A program made the translations under genes and the position numbers. Positions 1 to 8,186 of a stretch of 64,000 nucleotides of DNA are shown one piece after another (position 1 is the first letter of the stretch; each line of letters starts with the position of its first letter). The notes beneath the pieces were generated by a model. That model made no database searches. It was not told the DNA's origin and saw only the letters and a list, made by a program, of their open reading frames with translations. The stretch spans positions 248,001 to 312,000 of the forward strand of contig NZ_CP136187.1 in assembly GCF_033193315.1 (NCBI RefSeq), read 5' to 3'. Source of the DNA: Agathobaculum sp. NTUH-O15-33 (lineage in GTDB: Bacteria > Bacillota > Clostridia > Oscillospirales > Butyricicoccaceae).

Positions 1-13
1 TACCTTTATGCAC
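1..13 (-). CDS. rplA: Ribosomal protein L1, 5' end only (partial)
   Basis: Only the first codons are in the window. On the minus strand a strong ribosome binding site (AAGGAGG) is followed after a short AT spacer by GTG CAT AAA GGT, and the position immediately downstream of rplK is where rplA is found in nearly all bacteria. L1 binds 23S rRNA and usually represses its own operon. The assignment rests on the start signal and synteny, not on protein sequence. Confidence 0.6.
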
Positions 14-138
14 AATAAATCCTCCTTAGTGGTATAGCGGGGACAGGATGAAACCATACCCTCCCACTTTGACGCACCCGCGGCGGTATACAGCCTGCGG
101 CGGTCAAACAAACATTCAAGCTTCGGGGGCGGAAAAAA

Positions 139-564
139 TTACTCTTCCACCGTTACGCCCATGGCGCGGGCAGTGCCGGCAACCATGCTCATCGCGGCTT
201 CCAGAGAAGCGGCGTTCAGATCGGGCATCTTGGTTTCGGCGATCTTCTGCAGGTCGGCCTTCTTCAGAACGGCAACCTTGGTCTTGTTCGGAACGGCGGA
301 GCCGCTCTCGATACCGCAGGCCTTCTTGATGAGGACTGCCGCGGGAGGCGTCTTGGTGATGAAGCTGAACGAACGGTCAGCATAGACCGTGATAACGACC
401 GGGATCAGCAGGCCTGCGTCGTTCTTGGTGCGCTCGTTGAATTCCTTGGTAAAGGCCATGATGTTTACACCATGCTGGCCGAGGGCCGGACCTACCGGAG
501 GCGCCGGAGAAGCCTTGCCTGCGGGAATCTGGAGCTTGATATAACCTACTACTTTTTGAGCCAT
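139..564 (-). CDS. rplK: 50S ribosomal protein L11
   Basis: L11 forms the GTPase-associated region of the large subunit with 23S rRNA and L10/L12. The protein has 141 residues, the normal length. The N-terminal domain contains the family block [20 protein letters not shown] at about residues 12-31, and the C-terminal rRNA-binding domain ends [12 protein letters not shown]. An AAGGAGG site stands upstream of the ATG. It is the fourth gene of the rpmG-secE-nusG-rplK-rplA operon, which is transcribed from the promoter near 1829-1857. Confidence 0.97.
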   Translation of the reverse strand: MAQKVVGYIKLQIPAGKASPAPPVGPALGQHGVNIMAFTKEFNERTKNDAGLLIPVVITVYADRSFSFITKTPPAAVLIKKACGIESGSAVPNKTKVAVLKKADLQKIAETKMPDLNAASLEAAMSMVAGTARAMGVTVEE

Positions 565-683
565 TGTAAAGGGTTCCTCCTTAACGAAATGTGGTGGCTG
601 GCGAGCCTATTGGCGGCTCTCCCACTTGCCTGATACGGGCGCGCCCGCGCCCGGAGTAATGCGGAATGCGTTCCGCAGGAAAA

Positions 684-1220
684 TCAATCGGTAACAGTTT
701 CGACCTGATCGAGCTCCAGCTCGACCGGGGTCTCGCGTCCGAACATGGATACGACCACGCGAACCTTGTTCTTGTCCGGTTCGAGCACGTCCACCACGCC
801 GATAAAGCCGGCCAGCGGCCCATCGATGAGGCGCACGCTGTCTCCAAGCGCGTAGCTTACTTCGATCTCGCGCTTTTCAACGCCCATCGCGGCGATCTCG
901 TCCTCTGTCAGCGGAATAGGCTTGCTGCCGCCCGCCTTATCCTGCCCGACAAAGCCGGTGCAGCCGCGCGTGTTGCGCACGAGGTACCAGGTTTCGTCCG
1001 TCAAGATCATTTTGACAAGCACATAGCCGGGGAAGAGCTTGCGCTCCACCTCGCGGGTCTTGCCGTCCTTCACCTCGGTCACGGTCTCCGTCGGGATGTT
1101 GACCGCGGGGATCAGGTCGTGCAGTTTGCGGTTTTCAACCGCTTTTTCGATCGAAGAGGCTACTTTGTTTTCATAGCCCGAGTATGTGTGTACCACATAC
1201 CACTTTGCAGCGTCTGACAT
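684..1220 (-). CDS. nusG: Transcription termination/antitermination factor NusG
   Basis: NusG binds RNA polymerase and modulates pausing, Rho-dependent termination and coupling to ribosomes. The 178-residue product has an NGN domain starting KWYVVHTYSGYENKV and a C-terminal KOW motif (VRLIDGPLAGFIGVVDVL, about residues 128-145). The length is typical, with no inserted domain. It lies 15 bp downstream of secE; the 119 bp between nusG and rplK contain no gene. Confidence 0.96.
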   Translation of the reverse strand: MSDAAKWYVVHTYSGYENKVASSIEKAVENRKLHDLIPAVNIPTETVTEVKDGKTREVERKLFPGYVLVKMILTDETWYLVRNTRGCTGFVGQDKAGGSKPIPLTEDEIAAMGVEKREIEVSYALGDSVRLIDGPLAGFIGVVDVLEPDKNKVRVVVSMFGRETPVELELDQVETVTD

Positions 1221-1235
1221 ATAAGCCTCCTTCAG

Positions 1236-1472
1236 TTAGGCGGCGGAAGCAAAATGCAGCAGCGCAAACTGGACCACACCGCCGAAAATCAGGTCGAGGA
1301 TCCAGATGAAAATACCCACGATCACAACCGCTGCGATAACGACCATTGTGTTGTTGACGGTTTGCTGCCGCGTCGGCCAGACGATCTTACGGCATTCGCT
1401 TTTCAGTTCGCGGAACCATTTGCCTATGCGTGCAAAGAGACCGGGCTTCTTCGCTTTGGTTTCTTCAGCCAT
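1236..1472 (-). CDS. secE: Preprotein translocase subunit SecE
   Basis: SecE clamps SecY in the membrane translocon. This is the short, single-span form common in Gram-positives: 78 residues with a conserved amphipathic stretch (GLFARIGKWFRELKSECRKI, containing the WP-preceding positive cluster) and one transmembrane segment at about 42-72. It sits between rpmG and nusG in the canonical order and was recognised by its position, length and the KIVWPT motif. Confidence 0.93.
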   Translation of the reverse strand: MAEETKAKKPGLFARIGKWFRELKSECRKIVWPTRQQTVNNTMVVIAAVVIVGIFIWILDLIFGGVVQFALLHFASAA

Positions 1473-1490
1473 GAAGCGTCTTCCTTTCTC

Positions 1491-1640
1491 TTACTTGGTC
1501 TCGCGATGCTGCGTATGCTTTTTGCAGAAACGGCAATACTTGTTCATCTCAAGACGGTCCGGATCGTTTTTCTTGTTCTTCATCGTGTCATAGTTTCTTT
1601 GCTTGCACTCTGTGCAGGCGAGCGTAACCTTTACGCGCAT
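1491..1640 (-). CDS. rpmG: 50S ribosomal protein L33
   Basis: This is a 49-residue protein starting [17 protein letters not shown] and ending QHRETK. Two CxxC pairs (C9/C12 and C36/C39) form the zinc site of the C+ type of L33. It is preceded by an AAGGAGG-like site and is the first gene of the operon. The zinc-dependent form suggests that no zinc-free paralogue is encoded here. Confidence 0.95.
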   Translation of the reverse strand: MRVKVTLACTECKQRNYDTMKNKKNDPDRLEMNKYCRFCKKHTQHRETK

Positions 1641-1828
1641 TAACGGCACCTCCTTCTTTGTTTCAGCCGCGCCGGGTTAGGGCGGCGGCCACCTGTGCTC
1701 CTTTTCAGCCTATATACCTTTTATATAAGCAGGGGGAGCAACTTGCCTCCCTTTACAGTGTTCCGGCAGCTTTTTCTGAGACACACAAAAAAAGCGCACA
1801 AAAAAAAAGAACCTGCATAGGTTCAATT

Positions 1829-1857
1829 ATTATAGCATGGCGGTGGCGGCCGGTCAA
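1829..1857 (-). promoter_or_regulatory. Promoter of the rpmG-secE-nusG-rplK-rplA operon
   Basis: On the minus strand, -35 TTGACC (1852-1857) and -10 TATAAT (1829-1834) are separated by exactly 17 bp. This leaves a leader of about 180 nt before rpmG in which no gene is visible. Confidence 0.85.
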
Positions 1858-1898
1858 GTTTTTCTATATAAAAAAGTGCTGAATTTTTGGAATAGTTG

Positions 1899-1907
1899 TG
1901 CTATACT
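1899..1907 (+). promoter_or_regulatory. Extended -10 promoter of ruvX
   Basis: TGC-TATACT (TG at 1899-1900, -10 at 1902-1907) lies 30 bp upstream of the ruvX start. No good -35 is present, which fits an extended -10 promoter. Confidence 0.5.
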
Positions 1908-1937
1908 TGTGTATACCACAACATATAGGAGGCACTT

Positions 1938-2357
1938 ATGCGCATTTTAGGTATCGACTACGGGGACGCGCGCACCGGCCTTTCCGTGTCGGACGCGACC
2001 GGCTTGATCGCCGGTTCTCCCCGCGTAATCAGCGAATGGAACAGGGACAAGCTGATCGACAAGCTTGTCCAGTTCATCAGGGAAGAAAAAATAGAGGAGA
2101 TCGTCCTCGGACATCCGAAAAATATGGACGGCACCGTGGGCGAACGCGCGCAAAAGTGCGAACAGCTTGCCGAGGAGCTACGCGAGAAGACCGGCGTGCC
2201 CGTCGTCCTTTGGGATGAACGGCGCACCACGGTGGAAGCTCATGCTATTTTACACGAAAGCGGCAAAAAAAGCAAGCAGCACAAGAAAACCGTGGACGCG
2301 GTGGCCGCTTCTCTGATCTTACAGGGGTATCTGGATTTTAAACGGCGGCAGGTCTAA
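1938..2357 (+). CDS. ruvX: Holliday junction resolvase-like / pre-16S rRNA nuclease YqgF
   Basis: This is a YqgF-type RNase H-fold nuclease, known for 16S rRNA 5'-end maturation and proposed as an alternative Holliday junction resolvase. The 139-residue product begins MRILGIDYGDARTGLSVSD, in which the first Asp is the catalytic-type residue. It continues with LGHPKNMDGT (about 56-65) and WDERRTT (about 94-100), the three conserved acidic blocks. TAGGAGG precedes the ATG with good spacing. It is monocistronic and divergent from the rpmG operon. Confidence 0.92.
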   Translation: MRILGIDYGDARTGLSVSDATGLIAGSPRVISEWNRDKLIDKLVQFIREEKIEEIVLGHPKNMDGTVGERAQKCEQLAEELREKTGVPVVLWDERRTTVEAHAILHESGKKSKQHKKTVDAVAASLILQGYLDFKRRQV

Positions 2358-2407
2358 AAGAATTCCGGGATGAATTGTAGTGCCATTTCGTTTAGCGCTA
2401 TTTGCGC

Positions 2408-2511
2408 TGTCATTCTGAGGCCTTTAGGCCGAAGAATCCCGCGCGAACGCGCGATGCATACGTAATGCCCGCGCGTTCGCGCGAGATCCTTCGCTACGCT
2501 CAGGATGACAC
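2408..2511. repeat. Intergenic palindromic repeat, about 104 bp
   Basis: The outer arms TGTCATTCTGAG and CTCAGGATGACA are near-perfect inverted repeats. An inner pair, GCGCGAACGCGCG and CGCGCGTTCGCGC, is also inverted, so the whole element can fold into one long interrupted hairpin. Repeats with similar TCATCCTGAGC...AAGGATC ends occur in intergenic regions of many bacteria (recollection, not searched). There is no coding capacity. Confidence 0.75.
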
Positions 2512-2603
2512 ACGTTTAAAACCGCCTCAGCTAAATGACGCGTGGATGAATTGTGTCAATCTTGTTAGTTTTCAGAAAGGCTCTCGCAAGGATCATGGGG
2601 TAT

Positions 2604-2638
2604 AGTCTGTATTGTACCAAGCAGGTACCATACAGACT
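2604..2638. promoter_or_regulatory. 15-bp inverted repeat in front of the ABC exporter genes
   Basis: AGTCTGTATTGTACC (2604-2618) and GGTACCATACAGACT (2624-2638) pair with one mismatch around a 5-nt loop and are followed by TTTTCATTT. It lies only 8-9 bp before the Shine-Dalgarno of the ATPase gene, so it is either an operator or an attenuator/terminator hairpin controlling the transporter. No regulator gene is adjacent. Confidence 0.6.
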
Positions 2639-2660
2639 TTTCATTTGGGAGGAACGGGAT

Positions 2661-3329
2661 ATGACCGTATTACAGACTGAGGCGCTGCGCAAGCAATATG
2701 GCAGCGGGGAAACACAAGTAAACGCGCTGGATGGATTGGACCTTTCGGTTGAAAGCGGCGAGTTTGTCGCGGTGGTTGGCACTTCGGGCAGCGGCAAAAG
2801 CACGCTTTTGCATATGCTCGGCGGGCTGGACCGGCCGACAAGCGGCAAGGTGTTCGTCGATCAAAAGGATATATTCTCTTTAAAGGATGATGAACTGACC
2901 ATTTTCCGCCGCCGCAAGATCGGCTTTGTGTTTCAGGCCTACAACCTTGTGCCGGTGCTGAACGTTTACGAAAATATCGTGCTTCCCATCGAGCTGGACG
3001 GCGGCACGGTGGACAAGACCTATGTGGATGAAATCATCCGCACGCTGGGCCTTGAAAGCAAGCTTGCCAACCTGCCGAGCCAGCTTTCCGGCGGCCAGCA
3101 GCAGCGCGTCGCCATCGCCCGCGCGCTGGCGACCAAGCCCGCTATTTTACTGGCCGACGAGCCGACCGGCAATCTGGATTCCAAAACCAGTCAAGACGTG
3201 CTTTCCCTACTCAAGGTGACGGGCGAAAAGTTCAAACAGACCATTGTCATGATCACCCATAACGAGGAGCTTGCCCAGCTCGCCCAGCGCATCGTCCGCA
3301 TCGAGGACGGCCAGATCGTGAGGCGATAA
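2661..3329 (+). CDS. ABC transporter ATP-binding protein (MacB/LolD/BceA class)
   Basis: This is the ATPase of a two-gene exporter; the class extrudes or senses peptides, antibiotics or lipoproteins through FtsX-type permeases. The start is ATG 2661 ([14 protein letters not shown]), chosen because GGGAGGAA stands 7 bp upstream; an in-frame TTG-type extension to 2553 would run through the inverted repeat. The product has 222 residues: Walker [10 protein letters not shown] near 40-48, Q-loop FVFQAYN, signature LSGGQQQR and Walker [10 protein letters not shown]. It is separated by 2 bp from the permease gene. The substrate is unknown. Confidence 0.93.
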   Translation: MTVLQTEALRKQYGSGETQVNALDGLDLSVESGEFVAVVGTSGSGKSTLLHMLGGLDRPTSGKVFVDQKDIFSLKDDELTIFRRRKIGFVFQAYNLVPVLNVYENIVLPIELDGGTVDKTYVDEIIRTLGLESKLANLPSQLSGGQQQRVAIARALATKPAILLADEPTGNLDSKTSQDVLSLLKVTGEKFKQTIVMITHNEELAQLAQRIVRIEDGQIVRR

Positions 3330-3331
3330 TT

Positions 3332-5989
3332 ATGCTGAAAGTAGCCAATAAAAAGTGCATTCAGAACCTGTCGCGCAAAAGCCTGAAAGCCAGTAAGGCG
3401 CGCAACTGGGTCGCCATTATCGCCATTGCGCTGACGACCATTCTGTTTACCGCGCTGTTTACCATCGGCATGACGATCGTTTCCTCGTACGAGCAGCAGA
3501 ATTTCCGTCAGGTCGGCGGCGATATGCACGGCACGTTCAAGGATTTAACCGAAGAGCAAATGCTGGAGCTCGCGGACGACCCCCTGATCGTCAAGACCGC
3601 CACGCGCCTGATGCTCGGCATGCCGACCGACCCGCCGTTTAACAAGGCCCACATTGAAGTAAGCTACATGGACGAAAACTGCGCCAAGGGCGGCATGAAT
3701 ATGCCGACGACCGGCGCGCTCCCCCGCGAGGGCACCAAGGAGATCGCCTGCGATACTCGCATTTTGAAGCTGCTCGGCGTGGAACCCAAGCTTGGGGCGA
3801 CCGTTGAAATGCCGTTTGATCTGAGCGAGACCGACAAGCGAAAGGATACGTTCACCCTTTCCGGTTGGTGGGAGTACGATTCGGCGGGCATGGCCAGCAT
3901 GGCGATTCTGCCGCGCTCCTACGTGGAGGAACAGCTAAAAACCGCTCCGGCAGACTCGGGTTATGGGATCGGTAAATGGAGCCTGAACGTTTACTTCAAA
4001 AATACGAACCATATTAAGGAAGACCTGCTGGCCGTGCTCGAAAACCATGGCTATCAGAATGAGACCGCGGGCGAGGATAATTATATTAAGATCGGCGTCA
4101 ACTGGGCGTATACCGGCGCGCAGTTCGCGGCGAATGCCGACCCCACCACCATGATCGCCATCATCGTCTTGCTGCTCATCTTTATTTTTACCGGGTATCT
4201 GATTATTTACAACATTTTTCAGATTTCCGTCACGAACGATATCCGGTTTTACGGCCTTTTGAAAACCATTGGCACCACCGGCAGGCAAATTCGCCGCATT
4301 ATCCGGCGGCAGGCGCTCTATCTATCAATCACTGGCATTCCAATCGGCCTGTTGATCGGCTGGGTGTGCGGTACGGTGATCACGCCGATGATCATGAAGA
4401 ATCTTTCCTATACGGTCACGCATGTGACCGCCAATCCAATTATTTTTATCGGCGCCACGCTGTTTTCGCTTATTACGGTGCTGATCTCGTGCCGCAAGCC
4501 CGGCCGTATCGCGGGGCGGGTTTCTCCGGTCGAGGCGGTTCGCTATACCGAGGGCGCGAACGCCAAACAAAAAAAGAAGATCAAGCAGGGCCAAAAGGGC
4601 GCGAAGATCCCGCATATGGCGTTTGCCAATCTGGGCCGTAACCGTTTGAAAACGGTGCTGGTCATCGTTTCGCTGTCGCTCGCGGTCGTTTTGATGCAGG
4701 TGACCTATACCTTCGCCAACGGCTTCGATATGGATAAATATCTCCGCAACTGGGTCGTTACCGACTTTATTCTTGGCAATGCGGACTATTTCCAGACAGG
4801 AGGCGGCTTTGCCTCCGAGGATCAAGCCCTGCCCGAGGACGCGATTGATACGGTGACCGCTAAGGGCGATGTGACGGAGGGCGGTCGTATCTACGGCCAA
4901 ACCACGTCCGTACAGGAATTTGTTTCCGAGGAATGGTTCCGCCAAATGCAAGGCAGATGGAACAGTCCGGAAGTGGTGGATAGGCTGTTGGAAGACACGG
5001 AAAGAGGTCCGGAGAACACGGTGGCTGATAGGGCGCAGCTCTATGGTATGGAAAAGCTGCCGCTTGACCGGCTGGACATCGTCGCGGGCGATCTCGCCCC
5101 GCTGTACGATCCCAGCCAGAACGCGATCGCGGCTGTTTACGAAACAAATGATTATAATGAGGTGTACGATACCTCGCACTGGGCCAAGATAGGCGACGAG
5201 GTCACCTTGCGCTATGTGGACGAATATGAATATTACGACGTCCGAACCGGCGAGGTCATGCCCGCCGAGGAGATCGAGGCCGGTTTTGTAGGCAGCCGCG
5301 CGGTAAAATACCACGATGTGACCTATACGGTCGCCGCCTGCGTAACCATGCAACATGCGATGAGCTACCGCTATTCCGGTGCGGATGCGTTCGTTTTAAA
5401 TAGCGATGTGTTTCAGCGCGATACGGGTACGTCGAACCTTATGACCTATCTGTTCAACACCACGCCCGAATCAAACGCGGAAATGGAAGCCTTTTTAAAG
5501 GATTACACGGAGAATATCGATCCGCTGCTCGATTATGAATCCAAGCAGAGCTATGTCGATGAATTCCATTCCTTCCGCAGCATGTTCCTAATGCTGGGCA
5601 GCATTTTAAGTCTGGTGATCGGTCTGGTCGGCGTGCTCAACTTCTTCAATGCGATTCTTACCGGTATCCTGACCCGCCGCCGCGAGTTCGCGGTCTTGCA
5701 GGCCGTCGGCATGACCGGGCAGCAGCTTCGCCGCATGCTGATTTATGAGGGCTTGTGCTACGCGGGCATGGCTGTCGCCGTGTCGCTGGTGCTGAGCCTT
5801 GTTTTAGGGCCGCTGCTGCAAACGGCGCTCGGCTCAACATTCTGGTTCTTCACGTACCGGTTCTCTATTTTGCCGGTGGCGTGCATCGCGCCTGTGTTCT
5901 TGCTCCTTGGCGCGCTGCTGCCCCTGATTACCCATCGCTTCGCGCTGCGTCAGTCGATCGTCGACCGCATCCGCGCCGAAGGGGAATAA
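3332..5989 (+). CDS. FtsX-family ABC transporter permease, large (885 aa)
   Basis: This is the membrane partner of the upstream ATPase. The 885 residues show a first transmembrane helix near 25-45, a long extracytoplasmic region, a three-helix FtsX core near 275-400, a second N-terminal-type helix near 435-460, another large extracytoplasmic domain (about 465-740) and a C-terminal three-helix FtsX core. This is the duplicated FtsX architecture of the YtrF/VEX-like exporters rather than the ten-helix BceB plan. Function as a peptide or envelope-stress exporter is inference. Confidence 0.88.
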   Translation: MLKVANKKCIQNLSRKSLKASKARNWVAIIAIALTTILFTALFTIGMTIVSSYEQQNFRQVGGDMHGTFKDLTEEQMLELADDPLIVKTATRLMLGMPTDPPFNKAHIEVSYMDENCAKGGMNMPTTGALPREGTKEIACDTRILKLLGVEPKLGATVEMPFDLSETDKRKDTFTLSGWWEYDSAGMASMAILPRSYVEEQLKTAPADSGYGIGKWSLNVYFKNTNHIKEDLLAVLENHGYQNETAGEDNYIKIGVNWAYTGAQFAANADPTTMIAIIVLLLIFIFTGYLIIYNIFQISVTNDIRFYGLLKTIGTTGRQIRRIIRRQALYLSITGIPIGLLIGWVCGTVITPMIMKNLSYTVTHVTANPIIFIGATLFSLITVLISCRKPGRIAGRVSPVEAVRYTEGANAKQKKKIKQGQKGAKIPHMAFANLGRNRLKTVLVIVSLSLAVVLMQVTYTFANGFDMDKYLRNWVVTDFILGNADYFQTGGGFASEDQALPEDAIDTVTAKGDVTEGGRIYGQTTSVQEFVSEEWFRQMQGRWNSPEVVDRLLEDTERGPENTVADRAQLYGMEKLPLDRLDIVAGDLAPLYDPSQNAIAAVYETNDYNEVYDTSHWAKIGDEVTLRYVDEYEYYDVRTGEVMPAEEIEAGFVGSRAVKYHDVTYTVAACVTMQHAMSYRYSGADAFVLNSDVFQRDTGTSNLMTYLFNTTPESNAEMEAFLKDYTENIDPLLDYESKQSYVDEFHSFRSMFLMLGSILSLVIGLVGVLNFFNAILTGILTRRREFAVLQAVGMTGQQLRRMLIYEGLCYAGMAVAVSLVLSLVLGPLLQTALGSTFWFFTYRFSILPVACIAPVFLLLGALLPLITHRFALRQSIVDRIRAEGE

Positions 5990-5998
5990 CCATTCCCA

Positions 5999-6037
5999 AA
6001 ACCGGTCTGCCGCTTTTCGCGGCGGACCGGTTTTTTT
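5999..6037 (+). terminator. Rho-independent terminator after the ABC exporter
   Basis: The stem AACCGGTCTGCCGC / GCGGCGGACCGGTT with a short TTTTC-type loop is followed by seven T. It ends the ATPase-permease transcript. Confidence 0.9.
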
Positions 6038-6072
6038 GAATGAATGGAGGGCACGCTAGAGAAAAGTAACAG

Positions 6073-6101
6073 TTGACAAGCACGAACATTTGTTCTAAAA
6101 T
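6073..6101 (+). promoter_or_regulatory. SOS-type promoter with LexA box, SRAP gene
   Basis: -35 TTGACA (6073-6078) and -10 TAAAAT (6096-6101) are separated by 17 bp. Inside the spacer lies CGAACATTTGTTC (6083-6095), matching the Gram-positive LexA box CGAACNNNNGTTC. Bound LexA would cover the core promoter, so the following genes should be induced by DNA damage. Confidence 0.8.
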
Positions 6102-6134
6102 TAAAACACCTCATGAGTAGGGGGAGGAAAGGCT

Positions 6135-6725
6135 ATGTGCGGCAGGTATCTTTTTTCCATGGAGCAGCCCACGCTGCGGCAGTTATGGGAGCAAGCGCGG
6201 CAGCGTTTTCCGAATGTCAAAATGGAAACCGGTGAGATATTCCCAACGCATACGGTACCCGTGCTGATCGGGGAGGAGAACACACTCAGCCCCCGGCCTA
6301 TTAAATGGGGGTTCCCGCGTGTGGGTGGCGGCGGTACGGTCATCAACGCCCGGTCTGAAACAGCCGGGGAGAAAAAGATGTTTCGGAACAGCCTCATGTG
6401 CCGCCGGTGCGCCGTACCGGCCAGCGGCTTTTATGAGTGGGCCCATTATGGCGAGCGGCAAAAATACCGCTTTACCCTGCCCGAAGAGCCGGTGCTGTAT
6501 TTGGCCGGGCTGTATCATACGTTCGGCGGCGAGCAGCGCTTCGTCATCCTCACCGAACCGGCAAACGCTTCGATGCAGGCGGTGCACGACCGCATGCCGG
6601 TCGTTTTGAAGCGGAACGAACTCAAGACATGGGTGTTCGACAGCACAAAGACCTTTGCGCTTTTGCGGCGCGAAGGCCCGCCCCTGATACGCGATGAGGC
6701 GGAGGATTTTGGTCAGGAGGAATAA
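6135..6725 (+). CDS. SRAP-domain abasic site processing protein (YedK/HMCES family)
   Basis: HMCES/YedK proteins crosslink through Cys2 to abasic sites in single-stranded DNA and shield them from nucleases. The 196-residue product keeps the active site: Cys2 (MCGRYLF), Asn71 in INARSETA, Glu101 in ASGFYEW and His151 in HDRMP, at positions close to those of E. coli YedK. GGGGGAGGAAAG precedes the ATG. The promoter contains a LexA box, so SOS control is predicted. A 41-codon zinc-ribbon gene follows by 2 bp. Confidence 0.93.
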   Translation: MCGRYLFSMEQPTLRQLWEQARQRFPNVKMETGEIFPTHTVPVLIGEENTLSPRPIKWGFPRVGGGGTVINARSETAGEKKMFRNSLMCRRCAVPASGFYEWAHYGERQKYRFTLPEEPVLYLAGLYHTFGGEQRFVILTEPANASMQAVHDRMPVVLKRNELKTWVFDSTKTFALLRREGPPLIRDEAEDFGQEE

Positions 6726-6727
6726 AG

Positions 6728-6853
6728 ATGGAACAGCAATTTTGTAAAAAGTGTGGCGCTTTGCTCGGCATGGACGAGCAGGAGGTATGCCACTGTTGCT
6801 ATACCGAACCCGGCGCGGAAGAACAAACCGAAATGCCGGCGCACGAATCCTAG
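6728..6853 (+). CDS. Small zinc-ribbon protein (41 aa) coupled to SRAP
   Basis: The ORF starts MEQQFCKKCGALLG and carries C6-x2-C9 and C21-x2-C24 (CHCC), a treble-clef or zinc-ribbon pattern, followed by an acidic tail ending PAHES. AGGAGG lies within the last codons of the SRAP gene, 6-7 bp before the ATG, so the two genes are translationally linked and end at one shared terminator. Family and function are not recognised. An accessory role in handling damaged DNA is inferred only from operon position and the LexA box. Confidence 0.75.
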   Translation: MEQQFCKKCGALLGMDEQEVCHCCYTEPGAEEQTEMPAHES

Positions 6854-6903
6854 AAAAACAGGCCGCCTCCGGCGCACGCGTGCGCCGGAGGCGGCCTGTT
6901 TTT
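6854..6903. terminator. Bidirectional terminator with 25-bp perfect arms
   Basis: A5-CAGGCCGCCTCCGGCGCACG is perfectly inverted with its complement ending in T5, so the hairpin works in both directions. It ends the SRAP operon (plus) and the Gfo/Idh gene (minus). The first A run begins immediately after the stop codon of the zinc-ribbon gene. Confidence 0.93.
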
Positions 6904-6907
6904 CTGG

Positions 6908-8050
6908 CTATTGGTCACCTACCGGGACCCAGACGTTGCCCTTGGCGTTGGATTCGAGGCAAGCGTCGACAAATTCGATGCCGCGCACGCCGTCGTCGAT
7001 GGTGGGATAGCGGAACGCGCCCGGGTCGCCGCCGGTCTTTCTGGCGAGCAGGTGAACGCAAAAGCCGCGGTACAGGTTGCCGAAGGCTTCATAGAAGCCC
7101 TCGATATGGCCGGAGGGCAGGCGGCACAGCTCCTTCGCCGCCGGGTACAGATAATCGCGGTTCGCGGTGTAGGTCTGCGGCGGCTGGTTGATGCGGGTGA
7201 CGCGCAGCTCCCACGGGCGCAGATGACTCCACTCGATCGAGCCCTTTTCCCCGAAAATGCGCACGTTCAGCTCGGTTTCGTGCCCCATGGCGACCTGCGA
7301 AGTCCATAGCAGGCCGGGCACGCCGCCGTCAAAGTCCACCATCATCTGCGCGTTGGATTCAAGCGGCATCTCGGGCGGGATGCGGTCGAACCGCGCGATG
7401 ACGCGCTTCGGGTGCAGGCCGGTCATCTGCGCGATCAGGCACTCAACGTGCGTGCCGATATCCGCGCAGCAGCCCGACGCGCCCGAGCGCGCGGGGTCCT
7501 GCCGCCAAGTGGCCTGCTCGGAGTGCTCGGCCACCAGCGATACGGCCAGCCATTCCTGCGGGTATTCGCCCTGAATGCAGGTGATCTTGCCGATCTCGCC
7601 CGCGTCGATCATCTCGCGCGCCTGCCGGACCATGGCGTAGCCGGTGTAGGTATAGGTCACGCCGAACAGCAGGCCGCGTTCCTTGGCAAGCCGTTGCAGC
7701 TCGCGCCCCTCTTTCGCGTTTAGGGCAAGGGGCTTGTCGCACATGACGTGGATGCCGTGCTCTAAAAAGCACTTTGCAATGGGGAAATGCGTGTCGTTCG
7801 GGGTGGTGATGGAGACAAAATCGATGCCGTCCTCCCGCGCCGCCTCGGCCTTTGCCATTTCCGTATAGCTGCCGTACACGCGGGCCGGATCGCTAACGTT
7901 CCACTTTTCCGCGACCGCGCGGTTTTTCTCCGCGTTGCGGGTAAAGCAGCCCGCCGTCAGCACCGCCAGATCGTCCATCAGCGCCCCGTGGCGGTGCACA
8001 TCCCCGATGAAGCCCCCGCCTCCGCCTACCATGCCCAGCTTTAATTTCAT
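6908..8050 (-). CDS. Gfo/Idh/MocA family oxidoreductase
   Basis: This is an NAD(P)-dependent sugar or inositol dehydrogenase-type enzyme of 380 residues. The Rossmann loop is GMVGGGGGFIGDVH (about 6-19) and the family EKP-type motif appears as CDKPLAL near residue 107. The C-terminal domain has GASGCCADIGTHVECL, with the conserved D-x3-H pattern of the substrate site. GAGGTG precedes the ATG. It lies downstream of the sugar ABC genes on the same strand, so it probably oxidises the imported sugar or polyol; myo-inositol or a related cyclitol is possible. Confidence 0.88.
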   Translation of the reverse strand: MKLKLGMVGGGGGFIGDVHRHGALMDDLAVLTAGCFTRNAEKNRAVAEKWNVSDPARVYGSYTEMAKAEAAREDGIDFVSITTPNDTHFPIAKCFLEHGIHVMCDKPLALNAKEGRELQRLAKERGLLFGVTYTYTGYAMVRQAREMIDAGEIGKITCIQGEYPQEWLAVSLVAEHSEQATWRQDPARSGASGCCADIGTHVECLIAQMTGLHPKRVIARFDRIPPEMPLESNAQMMVDFDGGVPGLLWTSQVAMGHETELNVRIFGEKGSIEWSHLRPWELRVTRINQPPQTYTANRDYLYPAAKELCRLPSGHIEGFYEAFGNLYRGFCVHLLARKTGGDPGAFRYPTIDDGVRGIEFVDACLESNAKGNVWVPVGDQ

Positions 8051-8186
8051 ACTGTTGCACCTCGTTTCATTTCATCAACTTATTTGTGTATAAAGCGACA
8101 GCCCGATGCCCCATGTTTTTGAAGCACCGGACTGTCCATCAGAAGGAAGAAGAATAGAAGAACGCGATCTAGTGATGAAAAGAGAT

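Noticed and set aside
4325..5356. 343-codon minus-strand frame inside the FtsX permease gene
   Set aside because: Shadow frame of a real permease; no initiation signal.
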